In this document: positions 12,272 through 23,935 of the stretch, piece by piece
Position numbering within the stretch: position 1 is the first letter of the stretch
How the letters are laid out: each line of letters opens with the position of its first letter
Assembly (NCBI GenBank): GCA_038503035.1
Contig: JAVSML010024609.1
Span: 973,656 to 1,037,655, forward strand
DNA length: 64,000 nucleotides
DNA from: Crocodylus rhombifer
Lineage: Eukaryota; Chordata; Crocodylia; Crocodylidae
Direction: 5' to 3'
Position numbers and translations under genes: made by a program
The notes under the pieces: generated by a model
What the model was told of the DNA's origin: nothing
Database searches by the model: none
The model's input: only the letters and a program-made list of their open reading frames with translations

Positions 12272-12524
12272 TAAGGCTTTTCTTTTTTTAAAGAGCTGGG
12301 AGCTGGGGCTGGGCACGGCAGCCATGGAGGGGGCTGGGAGAGCAGGCAGAGGATGGGGCCTGTTTGATTCGGAGATTCGACCTATTCTGCAGTGGCCAAA
12401 TCTCCAAATTAGATTTGGGTGAATCAATTTAAGGCAGCGATTCAAATCACCAAATCAAATCGTTGTCCCCCAAATTGACCGAATCTGAATCCGAAGCAAA
12501 TACTAGCTGCTTCACACATGCCTA
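12272..12524. mobile_element. Short hAT-like fold-back element remnant (copy 3)
   Basis: The element is flanked by a perfect 8-bp duplication, GTAACTAA, at 12264-12271 and 12525-12532. The interior is made of GATTCGG/AAATCCGAATC-type motifs shared with the larger elements at 42871 and 46794. The right end GCTTCACACATGCCTA matches the right terminus of those elements. The left end (TAAGGCTTTT) is diverged or rearranged. At 253 bp it is a deletion derivative with no coding capacity. Confidence 0.75.
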
Positions 12525-12532
12525 GTAACTAA

Positions 12533-12969
12533 GGACTAAGTTGTGGAAGATTATGTGTAGTTTTGATTAGAGATGTAACAGGAAGCCAGGCACCCAAGAC
12601 ATCAGGACACACATGGGGGCAGTAGTGACATCCAGCTGTCATTGTGCTGCTGGGATGACTGCACAGCTGCAGCAGAAGCTGCTATTTTTATGCCCCCACC
12701 CCAAGTTGGTACCTTGGGCTGCTGCCCTGGCTGCCCCACCCTAGTTATGCCACTGGTTTTGTGGTTGTCTGGAGAATTGAGAATTAAATCTTTGGTGAAT
12801 AATTCCACGAGTGTTTCTGCTTTTCAGTTATTAAAAACACCCATTTCATCAAAACACCATGGTTTTTTAAATAAACTAAAATTGTTGAGATTTTTTTCTA
12901 ATTTTTTAATCTGTCATGTCATAAAAGTGTCCAGAAATGTTTTTATTGACACTTTTTTTTTAATACCAG
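12533..12969. other. Intron segment with short repeat-like block
   Basis: 12570-12765 is a GC-richer block ending in CCCTAGTTATGCCACTG. The reverse complement of that end (CAGTGGCATAACTAGGG) resembles CAGTGGTGTAACCAGGG at about 56261 and AGAGGCATAACTAGCCGG at about 28361. That suggests an old dispersed repeat, but the full element could not be delimited. Confidence 0.35.
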
Positions 12970-13122
12970 ATTGGAAGATTCTTTGGTGAAATTGATCCTG
13001 GCTTGATGCGAAATCTCATTAACATGTCCTTATATGCATTTAACAAGTCTTACGATTATCAGTCTGTATGTGATCCTGAAGAAGAACCAAAGCAAGGAGC
13101 TGGGCTTCGTTCTGCTTATGTG
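12970..13122 (+). CDS. CACNA2D1: CACNA2D1 internal exon 8 of 14 in window
   Basis: The acceptor ATACCAG ends at 12969 and the donor is GTCAGT at 13123. This is the longest internal exon here, 51 codons in phase 0: [34 protein letters not shown], then [17 protein letters not shown]. It carries two sequons (NMS and NKS). The acidic DPEEEP loop differs from the remembered EPGAAP of mammalian alpha2/delta-1. The rest aligns without gaps. Confidence 0.95.
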
Positions 13123-13213
13123 GTCAGTATCCCTCGGCCAAAATATCATCATTTATTTTATGGACATACAGATGCCATGTACTAATGGCATGTTCTTTAT
13201 CATGTTTTTCCAG

Positions 13214-13266
13214 CCAACAATAGCAGATATTTTGCATTTAGGATGGTGGGCCTCTGCAGCTGCCTG
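13214..13266 (+). CDS. CACNA2D1: CACNA2D1 internal exon 9 of 14 in window
   Basis: The acceptor TTTTCCAG ends at 13213, the donor is GTGAGT at 13267, and the intron before it is only 91 bp. It encodes PTIADILHLGWWASAAA and TG of a Trp codon finished in the next exon. P-x-[IV]-ADIL-x-x-GWWA-x-AAAW is an alpha2/delta-1 and -2 signature. Confidence 0.95.
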
Positions 13267-16247
13267 GTGAGTTCTAATATTCTAATAATGTATATAAAAA
13301 CATATTTGGCAGTAGTCACTTTTTTCTGTGAAGGCTTCTTGGAAACTCCTTTGATAAATTAGACTTCCCAGACTTTGTAGTTCTAAACTTTCACTCTATC
13401 CGTCATGTGTAGGTAGAAGAAGTTTGTTTTGGGTTAATTATCCTAAACTGGGATTTCTGCCTGGCAGATTTCAGATCAAATTAACCTATTTATAATTATT
13501 GATTATATGTTTCCATAATACCATACAATATAGTTTTTAATTCATTCTAGCAAGCTGATGAAGAATCAGTTTTCAATCCTTAGTATAGTAAATCATTTTG
13601 CTAAAAACACATATCAGTTTCCACTGGGAAATATAAGGAAGTTTATTTAGGAACATCATGTGACATCAAAATACATTGATTAGTAGTGTTCAGCGGTTCT
13701 CGGTTGGTTTTTTTTTTGGTTTTGTGGAAGAGCCCATAAACATAATAATACCACTGAAAGGAAACAACCATATGTCACACAGCACATGATAAAAACTTCC
13801 TTTTTTTATTTGGCTCCATTTCAGTACAACTACGTTTCATTTAGGTAACATATACCTGACAGACTGCTGTAGATTGGAAAAGTAGGAGCTTTAACTTGGA
13901 GGGATTTTGTCTTTGATTTTTTATGGAGCCAGAATTGTACTTATTACTGTACTGAAGTGACTAGTATTTTAGCTAAATACAATAATGTATAAATCTTTAA
14001 GCAAAACCTCTACATAGCAGCATTGTCTCATTTTGATTTAGGTCCATAAATAATGAGCAATAACGATAGGAATGATGTTGGTAGTTTTATGTCGCAGATA
14101 AGAATAAATTCAGCCAGTGTGTATTGGCAGTGTGAGCCCCTATATGTTAGTTCACGCACAATGCAAAGGTTTAATTGGGACTTAAGCGGTATATATTGGA
14201 CAGGCCCTCTACAATGATTTGAAGTGCACCCTCTGACCCTTTCCCCATTGAAAAGATTTGTGATGATTCCTCCAAGTAACAATTAGCATGGTGGGATATG
14301 CTGTCTGGTATCTGGAGGTAAGTATTACAATGTATTACAGCTGAACAGATGTGTAGCAGTTGTCTCACAGATGGCACTTTGAAGATATTGCCCATTTTTT
14401 TTATTGGTACATTTAGCTGGCAGGAGTAGTTAAGATCTTTGTTTTCTAGAACAAAAATGAACCTCAGAAACTGAAGATGGGCAATAATCCATAGAAGAAA
14501 CCTAATCTTTGCTGAGACAGAGAAATTTGGTTTATCAGTTCTCAAATCAGACTCAGTGGTCTGGACTCAATTTAGAGTTGGGCCTTGTATTCCCCAATGT
14601 TATAACTGAAAGCATGCCATAAAAGTATCTTCTGTGGAATGTTTAAAACTGGAATCTAGGCTAGAAGATGTGGAGAAGGCCATTAAGGAAGCAGAGTAAA
14701 AAAAAAAAATAACCAGAATGGATTTAGCAAACCAGCTGGTGAAATCAAAGCAGAGAAATAGGAGAAGCCAGGTTAAAGATAACAATTGCATTTCAGGCAA
14801 AAATGTATGAAAAAGTAAGTAATAATTGTTAACATTTATGCAGGGAGCATTAGAATTTGATTAAGGAGTAAGTATCTTCTCTCCTATGCACTCTTGAAAT
14901 TCATAATTTCTCCAAGCTTCTTTTCCTCATTCATCCTCAGTAAATTCTCTGTGTTAACCTTTTTCACATCTACAGTGCTACGTGAGACTTAATTTCTTTA
15001 TCAGAAAGTTGGGTCATTAAATAACCAGATATGTCTTCATCCCAGAGGACTGTATGCTGCCCATTCAGTGATCCTTACCAACAATGTTGTAGGAATGAAA
15101 TGAGCCCTCTCATGCAAGTCCTAATCACGGGGGTGACTTGGAGATGCCTTTCCTTTGAGGATATGTCCTGAAACAGGAGAAACAAACCAAACGAGCACTG
15201 CGGCCAGCTTTTTGGGTGGAGCAAAAAAATGAGGGATTAAAAAAAAAAAGGATATTCCAAGTTCTGCCTCAGCTCCATAGGCTATGTGGATACCATGGCA
15301 CACTGTTTTCTATAGCTAACAGTATATGTGACTAGTACTGCATATTGCCACCTTTTTTTCTTAGCCCAAGTAGCCAGTATCCATTCATGGCTGGATTAAC
15401 TGGGGCATATCTGTGGTGGAGAGAGACCCTCAGACTTGTGAGGCATATTCATCAGTTTGTAACAGTTTTCCACTAAAAGAGAGTAGGTCAGATAACGTTG
15501 GCAACAGTTAGTCCTGCAAGGTGAGAAAAAGTTGTGGTTTGGAGGCGCTCAGGAAGGATTCCAGGTAAGGGCAGTGATTCATTGTTTCTGACAGCATGTT
15601 AAACCTGGAGGGAGAAAGGCAAGTTCGGAGGTTTCTGAAACAGAAATAGGTATTTGAAATAGAAATGATATAGACGTGAATGAGGAAAAACAGAGCTTAT
15701 TTTAGCCATCCTAAACTTATGCAGAAGATACACTGAAGATACTCATCCAGGAAGAAATGACAGAGGTGATCTGAAATGCAAGAATGGTTGTGGGCTTGTA
15801 AGTGTATAAAATAGTTTGAATATGCCAGTATTTCTCTGCCTTCCAGGACTGTTGTCAGGTGTAAAGTGCTAGGAGACGGATGAGTCTGGGGTAGGGTGCA
15901 GATTTTAAAAGGACCTTTTATTTTAAAGGATTTTAAAGGCATCTTTATTCCACAAAAATGGAGATCTAAAAGGATCACAGTTAAAGTGCTCTTTAACATT
16001 TCTGCTAGCTGACACATGTATAAGGACAGTGAATAGTGACAGCCAGACAGCATATGAGGGAAGGAAGGAAGAAGGTGATCAACAAAATGTAGCAGATAAT
16101 AGCAGTCACATGGACTGGTGTAAGTATAATTAATGTAAGATGTTGCTTAGTTAGAAACCCAAGAAAACACTGGGGACAGCAAAGCTATAGACAAAGTAGC
16201 TATAAATCGTTACTTAATTCACAAAACTTTCGTTTTTCTCTGTTCAG
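13267..16247. other. Intron, no recognised feature
   Basis: A 3-kb AT-rich intron between the two coding blocks GWWASAAAW and SILQQ. No clear repeat, RNA or exon was identified. Confidence 0.6.
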
Positions 16248-16303
16248 GTCTATCTTACAGCAGCTGTTTTTGAGCCTGACTTTTCCTCGTTTCCTGGAAG
16301 CAG
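16248..16303 (+). CDS. CACNA2D1: CACNA2D1 internal exon 10 of 14 in window (end of alpha2)
   Basis: The acceptor TTCTCTGTTCAG ends at 16247 and the donor is GTGAAT at 16304. The exon encodes SILQQLFLSLTFPRFLEA plus one base of a Val codon. This hydrophobic helix precedes the alpha2/delta processing point. In the family, cleavage falls at the LEA/[VA]-x-M-[ED]-DDD junction, so it lies at or near the boundary with the next exon. Confidence 0.94.
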
Positions 16304-16432
16304 GTGAATGCATGGTTTATTTGGGGGGCGACTTAAGGTAAAAGGTATAACTCCAGGCACACGGTCAAATTCTTCCCTCTTCTTTGTATCACTAAATTGG
16401 CCCTGCCTTTGTTTTCCTTCTCTGTCTCTCAG

Positions 16433-16562
16433 TGGACATGGATGACGATGATTTGACTGCTGCCCTGTCAAAGCAGAACTGCATTACTGAGCAAACTCAG
16501 TATTTCTTTGAAAATGATGATAAATCCTTCATTGGGATCGTAGACTGTATTAACTGTTCCAG
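16433..16562 (+). CDS. CACNA2D1: CACNA2D1 internal exon 11 of 14 in window (start of delta)
   Basis: The acceptor TCTCTCAG ends at 16432 and the donor is GTAATT at 16563. The acidic start [15 protein letters not shown] corresponds to the N-terminus of mature delta after post-translational cleavage (family knowledge). It continues [20 protein letters not shown] and IVDCINCS. The cysteines are candidates for the disulfides linking delta to alpha2, and NCS is a sequon. The intron between this exon and the previous one is only 129 bp. Confidence 0.95.
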
Positions 16563-18363
16563 GTAATTTTTTTTTTTCACTATGCAAACCAGTTCTTGTC
16601 CATATAAATTGTAGAAAAGACAATTACATGGTAAATCCATCCACGTATTAGCTACATCACACACAGTGGAAAGGTTAAGTAGTATTTAGTGTTGCACAAC
16701 GCTACAGCATGTATAGTTAAGTGTATGTTTACATGGATATGTTTAGGATTCTTGCTTGAAACAGCATTATACTATCTGTAATTATTTAATTTACAGTATT
16801 TACTCTCTATCCTTTGCCTAAAAAATGTATCACCCCAAATTGGAGTGTGTCTTTTAAACAAGGCAGCTGATTTCTGCACTGGAGTGGCTACCAGGGGCTG
16901 GCTCTGTGCTGGGCTCAGCAGCATGCAGGAGGGGGAGAGTCCATTCCTCAGCATCATGCACCCTCTCCTTGCGGTTCTGATGCTCAAGCCTTAACCCCGT
17001 CAAAACCACTGCTGAATTCAGCTACTCTGCCAAAAGCTGCTACCAACTCGGCAGTGGCTGTGACAGTGTTAAGACTGGAGCAACAGAGTTACAAGGAGAG
17101 AGTGAGTGCTGTTGAAGAGTAGACTGTCCCTCCTTTTCTCTCATTCTGCTTCCCAAAACAAGGTAGTTATTTCATTTGGGGGTGGCGGGTATGCACTAAC
17201 ATGCACTACTAACAATTTCTGAGTTGCATTTTTATGTTTTATGGAACTATCTTGTATATATTTTAGGACATTTTATTTCTAAAGGTGTTTATGCATTTTC
17301 TAAAATTCATTTATTGAACTTTTGGGATTCTAGCCCAAATATTTCTAACTGAGATACTGTTCCCATTTGTCCCATTATCAAATTAAGAGTCAGGACATGT
17401 TCAAAGTACTGATCAGCTTCTTCACATTTTCCCTTGTTGTCCAGTAATTCTGCTGATTCAATTCTTATGTAATATGTGTAATTCAATTTTAGTCAACTTC
17501 TCAATATAATGGAGCAGCTGGGTCAAATTTAGACTATGAATAGGCAAAAGTAATCCTGCTGAGATGAATGAAGTTATCTCCATTTAAAACAAAGGCTTAA
17601 CTTCTGCCTTTTTGCTTTTAGATGGGTAGAAAAGATTTGACAGGGTAATATAGATATAATTTTCTAAATTCAAAACAAGAGCAAACATCCTGAAATCATT
17701 CTTTTCATTGCTGAGAAATGTTTTGCGTTACTTTTTCACCTTTCTTGAATATAGCTGTTTTAGCTTTGCATCTATCTATATGTCAATCTAACTGCCTTTG
17801 CATTTGAAATACCAAAAATAACCATTGGTTGTAGAGAAATACTCTTAACTCTGGTGTCTAAGATGGGAAATATCATACCTAAAAGATATAACGGATCATC
17901 AAATATATTTTAGGCATGCAAGGAGACTAAGTGAACAAAAAAGTAGATGTTTCCCTTAGCTGTAACAGGCTCTCTTTTCCAACTTTTTTCAGTGTAGTAT
18001 GTTTTTCCACCCTGTCTTGGCAATAAAATTGTGGCTGAACTGCTTTCCCTTCTCAGCAGAACTACTGAGTTAGCCATATGCTTCTGGTTACATGTTAATG
18101 TAAAGTCAACCTGTGCTCTTTGTTTGCATTTTTTCATCCCTGCTTTTCCTCTAAAGGAAGCGATGCACCTGTTAAAAGGATTGCAAAATTTCCCTTAGCC
18201 ATCCTTTGCTGTTCATGTAAGAAATGCTTTTCCTGCAATAGCAGCTGAATTTAATCTGTGCCTTTCTAGGAGTTTCTTATGATTTCATGAATAAGTGCAA
18301 ACCCCCTCCTCCCCCCCATTTCATGTAATGGGAGTTATGGTTCTTTTTTTTTTTTTTTTTTAG
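16563..18363. other. Intron ending in an extreme polypyrimidine tract
   Basis: Mostly anonymous intron. Its 3' end (about 18341-18363) is TTC followed by an uninterrupted run of about 19 T and then AG, an exceptionally strong, slippage-prone polypyrimidine tract for the delta exon. Confidence 0.6.
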
Positions 18364-18504
18364 ACTTTATCATGCGGAGAAGATTTCAAACACCAATCTA
18401 GTATTCATAATCAGCGACAGCCAATTTCTGTGCCGCTCTTGTGATCCAAAACCATTGATGCAAGCAGAAAAGCCGGGTATCCTTTTAAAAACAGGACTAC
18501 TGAG
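18364..18504 (+). CDS. CACNA2D1: CACNA2D1 internal exon 12 of 14 in window (delta); 3' end ambiguous
   Basis: The acceptor is an unusually long run of T ending in TAG at 18363. The exon encodes LYHAEKISNTNLVFIISDSQ and FLCRSCDPKPLMQAEKP. Two donors keep the frame. GTATCC at 18477 (exon ending 18476, phase 1) pairs with acceptor GAG at 22268 and gives [13 protein letters not shown], close to the known length. GTTAGG at 18505 (phase 2) pairs with acceptor CAG at 22266 and adds GILLKTGLLR before VSDEG. The listed end is the longer form, whose splice sites look stronger. Sequence conservation favours the shorter. Confidence 0.85.
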
Positions 18505-19207
18505 GTTAGGTTGATTCATGACTGCTTAGCAAATATTGGAATATGATATAGGACCCCTCTCTATAGCGGCATGCAACACTGTAGCACCTGTGTCGACCAG
18601 TGATTACCATGCAGAATTTCTACATAACAAAACCCAAAAAGGATTGTCTGAAATATTTCCATAGTTGATTAAATACATTTTTGATTTGCTCATCTTCATG
18701 TGTATTCCCATGCTGATGGGTTGTTGTTTTTTTTTCCTCAGAGAAAATATATGTGATTTTCCACACTGTAAAAGACTCTGATGTGTTGGTAGGCCATGCA
18801 TGCCTTCACTTGATACCCACTTGCCTGTTACCTTAGTACCCCGACATTGGTTCAGTTTCAGAGCCCAGGAAAGGGAAGTACATCCAAAGGTCTTAGTTGG
18901 TCACCTGACCTGGGAGCTGAGCACACCTTCAAGCTACCTGTAGTGTCTGAGCTGATCAAATCTTAGTGCTTATATCCTAATTGTCCTCACCTCACTATAA
19001 AATAAGAGTAGAGGCAAAAACTCCCATTCACGTACATAGGATGAACTGGGACATGTAGGCATTATAGATGGAGTTGGCAGAATAAAAAGTGATGTTTCAC
19101 TTGAGAGATGCAACATAGACGAGGCAGCCCAAGATAAAGCTGGCAAGTCATTAGGTGCTAGAGTCAATGGCAGCCAGTTAAAGTATCTGCCATGGAGTCA
19201 CTCCTGG

Positions 19208-20273
19208 TGAGGCAGCACCACTTCTCTTGGAAGTCAGTTACAGATCCTAGCTACCCTGACTGTGATGTCTAGTAGCGCCTCCTAATGTGTAGTCTGAATC
19301 TGCCCTCTGCCAGCTTGTGACCATTATTTCTAGTCACTTCTGGCAGTGCTTAGGGGAACAGGGACTCCCCCAATGCCTGCTGGACCCTCTGACTAATTTG
19401 TACCAGGCCACTAGATCCCCCCTCAGCCTTCTCTTGCGGAGGCTGAACAGGTTCAGGTCCCATCACCTCTCCTCATAGGGCCTGCCCTGCTGCCCCCGAT
19501 CATGCGAGTGGCCTCCTCTGGACCCTCTCCATGCTGTCCACATCTCTCTTGAAGTGCGGTGCCCAGAACTGGACGCAGTACTCCAGCTGCGGCCTGACCA
19601 GTGCCACATGGAGGGGGAGGATCACCTCTTGGGACCCACTTGAGATACATCTGTGGATGCATGACAAGGTACGGTTGGCCTTCCTGACCGCATCCCCACA
19701 CTGCCGCCCCATGTTCATCTTGGCATCAATGATGACCCCAAGATCCTTTTCTGCCTCTGCACTGCCAAGAAGGGAGTTCCCCGACCTGTAGGTATGGTGC
19801 TGGTTCTTCCTCCCCAGGTGCAGCACCTTGCACTTGTCAGTGTTGAATCCCATCCTGTTCTCATCCACCCACCCCTGTTACCTGTCTAGGTCTGATTGCA
19901 ACCTATTCTTCCCTTCTAGCATGCCCACATCCCCCCACATCTTAGTGTCATCAGCAAATGTGAACAGGATGCTTTTTTACCCCCTCGTCCAAGTCACTGA
20001 TCCAGATGTTGAACAGTGCAGGCCCAACGACCGAGCCCTGGGGGACCCCACTGCCCACATCCCTCCAAGTCGAAAATGACCCATCCACCACCACTCTCAG
20101 GGTGCGGCCCTCCAGCCAGTTGGCAACCCATGAGATTGTGTAGCTGTCAACACCATAGTCCCCTAGTTTTTTAATGAGAACAGGGTGAGAGACAGTGTGG
20201 AAGGCCTTCCGAAAGTCCAGAAAGACTACGTCCACTGCTACCCCTGCATCTAAGGATTTTGCGACCTGGTCAA
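19208..20273 (-). pseudogene. CR1 LINE fragment in intron (copy C)
   Basis: The minus-strand ORF2 C-terminal half is visible. 20235-19951 covers the AFHTVSH block through [14 protein letters not shown]. 19868-19500 covers DENRMGFNTDKCK and RPQLEYCVQFWAPHFKRDVD. They are in different frames because of an extra T in a T-run near 19972-19978. The retroviral-like FADD motif is broken by that shift. The end with the CATAGTTT tail is missing: similarity begins at GGCAGCACCACTTCTC. The element is also 5'-truncated at GACCTGGTCA. It lies antisense to the gene between the last delta exons. Confidence 0.9.
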
Positions 20274-22266
20274 GTCACCTAAATCAAAATTGGTGCAATG
20301 TCTGTAAAGGAGTCATGTATGCCAAATCTACTCAAATTAAATACCTGTACTAAAAACCTAATACTAAGGTACTGCAAAACCTTGCTATACCACGCTGAAT
20401 CCCGAACACAGTGCGTAATGCTCTGTGAACAGCCTCCCTCCTGCCTGTGCCTTTTGGAATCCCTGCAGCACATTGGCTAATAACAGCAAATTTCCATGGC
20501 TGTCTTTCAGTTGCTCAGCACAGCAGCTGTCTCTCATCTCTGTTATGTGTGGTCAGTTCTGTAAAAACAACTTTGCACGGCTCCTGTGCCAGGGGAAATT
20601 CTCCCAGACCTTCCATAGCCTTTAAGCTATACAGATCGCATGAAAAGTGATAACAGTGCCTGACTTTTAGCGGACAGTAGAGAAAGACAGTTGACAAAAA
20701 TAAGTATGTACATGCAAAGAGATCTATGAGGAGAGATTTGCAAATTTTCTTCTGCTTCAGATGTTAAAGCTCCTTCTCGTGGTGGTCCTGGTAGTCCCTA
20801 GGAAAGGCACTAACTGTCGCATTCATTATAAAAGTATAATTCTATCTGCGCTATGGTTGAGAAGTAAGCTACATCTATGGAAGCATTTTTCTGGTACTTC
20901 CCTGTGGAGCACTTAAATTCCCAGGGTTGGATGAAAAGGCTGGCAGCTTGAACGTCTAGGTGGGCTTAGTTTTGACTTAATGAATTGACTTTTTATTTTC
21001 TTTTTTTTCACCTGAGCAGCACTAAGTCAAGCTTGCTGTCTCAAGGTGCATTGTGAAATGCCGATGTAGCATGATGATGCACAAGAGGGTGACCTTTGCA
21101 TGCTAGTCATCTGCAGGTACTTGTTATTAGGCATTCCTTCCAGATGCCTGGTACAGATTTGCTAAAGTGAGATAACTTTTAAAGTGATCCCTTTCTCTGA
21201 CTCTTTTCTCTCATGATAGAAATCTCATCACATATCTCATCATGATATCATTAGGTAAGTGGCAGCTAATAAGGTGTGAACAAGGCTGCCAGTTGTTATA
21301 AAATGAAATGTTACTGTCTCGCCTGTACTGGGACAACTTCACTGACTTCACACAGGTTGCAGTGAAAGTTGGGCAGGGTATTGGCCTGAACATAAATCAG
21401 CACAGATTATATCTATGAGACTTGTTTTGAAGTGTTTTAAGCTTTTGAAATACTCTAGACCAGATTTGACAATTTCAAATAGCGACAGCTGAAATTTATA
21501 AAAAGCTCAACAGACTTCTCATGGTAATGTGATTATAGACATGAAGTGTTGGACAATAAAATCTTGTTCCTCGGCAGTGAGTTCAGTGATTTAAGTACTG
21601 TTTTCATTTCTGCTATTGATCTTGGGTGAGTCATTTCAGCTTTTTTTCACCTCCTGCTCAAAAACTTGAAACCCTAATAAGAGGTAATTAAACTTTATTT
21701 CTGTTCATACCAACCTCTACAGTGCCTTTTGCAAAAAAGCCCTAATCTCAATTTAAGATCATTTTTAATGTAATTCAAATAATGAATACTATACTAGGCC
21801 TAGATCTTGTAACGTTTTTGCAAAACTCCCATTTGTCTAAAACTAACCTAATAAAATTAATATAATGAAAATGCTACAAAATAAACTGGTTCTCTCTCCC
21901 CACCTCCTCCCCCCACTTTTCATTTTGCCCCAGTAAAGGGAAAAAATCTTATAGAAGCAATGTTAGATGTGCTGATTTTATTGCAGTGTCTGCTTTATTA
22001 TCTTAATTAGAAGCAGCAGAAGGTTATCCTGTAAGTCATCAAAAACAAAGCACATTTGCTCTCTATTAATGCTGTTTTCTTGAACGGAGTACAGTCACAA
22101 CGGGTGGGAATTGCAATACAGCCTACATCAATCAGAGCGGCCAGTAGCTGCTAATGTACGTCTTTCAGAGAAGTCCATAAGTGTTTTGCTTCATGTAGCA
22201 TGCTTATAATTATAAAAACATAAAAACAAATGCTGGTACTGCTAATGTGTTGTATTCCTTAATCAG
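20274..22266. other. Intron, no recognised feature
   Basis: AT-rich intron between CR1 copy C and the exon at 22267. It contains no clear repeat or alternative exon. Confidence 0.6.
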
Positions 22267-22357
22267 AGTATCAGATGAAGGGCCAAATCCTTGTGAAATG
22301 GTTAAGCAGCCTAGATACAGGAAGGGGCCAGAGGTCTGTTTTGATCAAGCGGAGCAG
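22267..22357 (+). CDS. CACNA2D1: CACNA2D1 internal exon 13 of 14 in window (delta)
   Basis: This encodes (V)[20 protein letters not shown] and EVCFDQAEQ, ending on a codon boundary with donor GTAAGG at 22358. It starts at 22267 (after TTAATCAG) if the long form of the previous exon is used, or at 22269 (after CAGAG) with the short form. [21 protein letters not shown] is diagnostic of subunit 1. The four residues after CFD (QAEQ) are unlike the remembered mammalian NNVL. Confidence 0.92.
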
Positions 22358-23140
22358 GTAAGGTTGAGTTCACAAGGATTTAAGAATCAGAGATAAGAAC
22401 ACTCCCTTGAAAGACAGCTGTGGAGATGTTTTAGAGCAAAGTAGATGCAATCTATGCTTAAGTGTACCCAATGCCTGATGACTTAATCTATTTTTCATTA
22501 AACATACTGTTCACTCTGGACCATAGTCACTTTATTTCAAGTGTCCCATGATTAACATAAAATGAACTGCTGCTTTCTTATCTGCCTTTCCTATAGACGT
22601 TGCACTTTCACACATGATTCCTGTAGATACCAGTAGGTCAACAAACCTAATTTATAAACTAGCGATCTCCATGTAGCTCTTATAAATAAGATATGTTTAT
22701 TGGTTCATCCAACAATAGAAAGATACTAGAAGTACTGAATTAGGATTGAGATATCCTTTTGGTAGAAAAGAAAGAGAGAGTATATGTTTTGATATTTAAG
22801 TATTATTTTTCTCCTTCATTTTTAAATACTGTATGAAAAAGAAAACAAATTGAATCCAACATATTCATTCTGAACCATGAGGTGTGCATGCTCTAGATAA
22901 TTCATAGTGCAAAAAAGCCTCAGTGGCTGCCCTTTGCTTTCTATGACATAATTTGCTATTTAAGCCCAATATTGCAGACTGAAAAATGCCTTTCAACCTT
23001 CAGTGAAGTCATTTGGTGTTAAAGTTGATTGACACTTAGCAAGATTTGACTCCAAAGCTATTTTAATTTCTTTAAAGACATTTGCCCCCTTTACACGTTA
23101 CAGGTATTGTGCAATTACCTGGTTAATTGTATAGCTACCT

Positions 23141-23935
23141 TGAGACCAGGTACACATGCAAAGTAGATATTACACAATAAAAACCTCCAACCAGCTATAA
23201 AGTAAAACCTCAAAAATGTGTCTTAACTTTATAGCTGGTTGCAATCGAGCTTTAATTTGCACGTGTAGCAGGGTCTTCCCTGTGACTGAGAGCCCTATCA
23301 GGTAATGGGGTTCCCAGCGCAGGGCTGCACCTTGCCCAGCTGGGCTGTGTGAGTCCCACAACTGCTGGGGATTATAAGCTCTATCAGCTGCAGACCCTGG
23401 ATCCCAGCAGCACCCTGCAGCAAAACACTGGGAGTGATCCCTCTGCTGTGAAGGTGCGGGAAACACTTGGAGCCAGAATATCACCACTATAGTGATCCTC
23501 TGGCCTTGGGGGTTTCCTCTTTTCTGCACCTATCAGGCAGTGAGATTACCCCTGCGGTGATTCTTCAGCCCTGGAGGTTTCTCTACACCCCTGCAATGTG
23601 GGGATCACTTCTGTGACAACCCTTCCACCCTGGGAGTTTCACACACTGCCGTGGCAAGGGGATCACAATCCCTCTGCCTCAGAGGTGCATGGGGTGTCCC
23701 TGCAGCTGGGGGTCCCTCAGCTGAGGTGCATGGGACTCAACAGAGCTGCTCGTACCGGAGAAGTACGGGATTGTGTTCCCCTTGCATTAGCAGTAAGACA
23801 TGATGAGATCTAATGCACAGTCCCACAATCACACCTCCTGCTGTACACATGTGGCATGGCAGAAGGCATGATTGTGTATATCACCCATTATATCCCATTG
23901 CACCTTTACCTGCACATGTAGAGGGGGCCTTATAG
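23141..23935. mobile_element. Probable non-autonomous inverted-repeat element
   Basis: The left edge, CCAGGTACACATGCA, and the right edge, ACCTGCACATGTAGAGGGGG, are loosely inverted to each other. Both resemble the TCTACACATGCA-type termini of the short elements at 26217, 27067, 39128 and 42763. The interior is GC-rich and anonymous. The boundaries are tentative. Confidence 0.35.
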
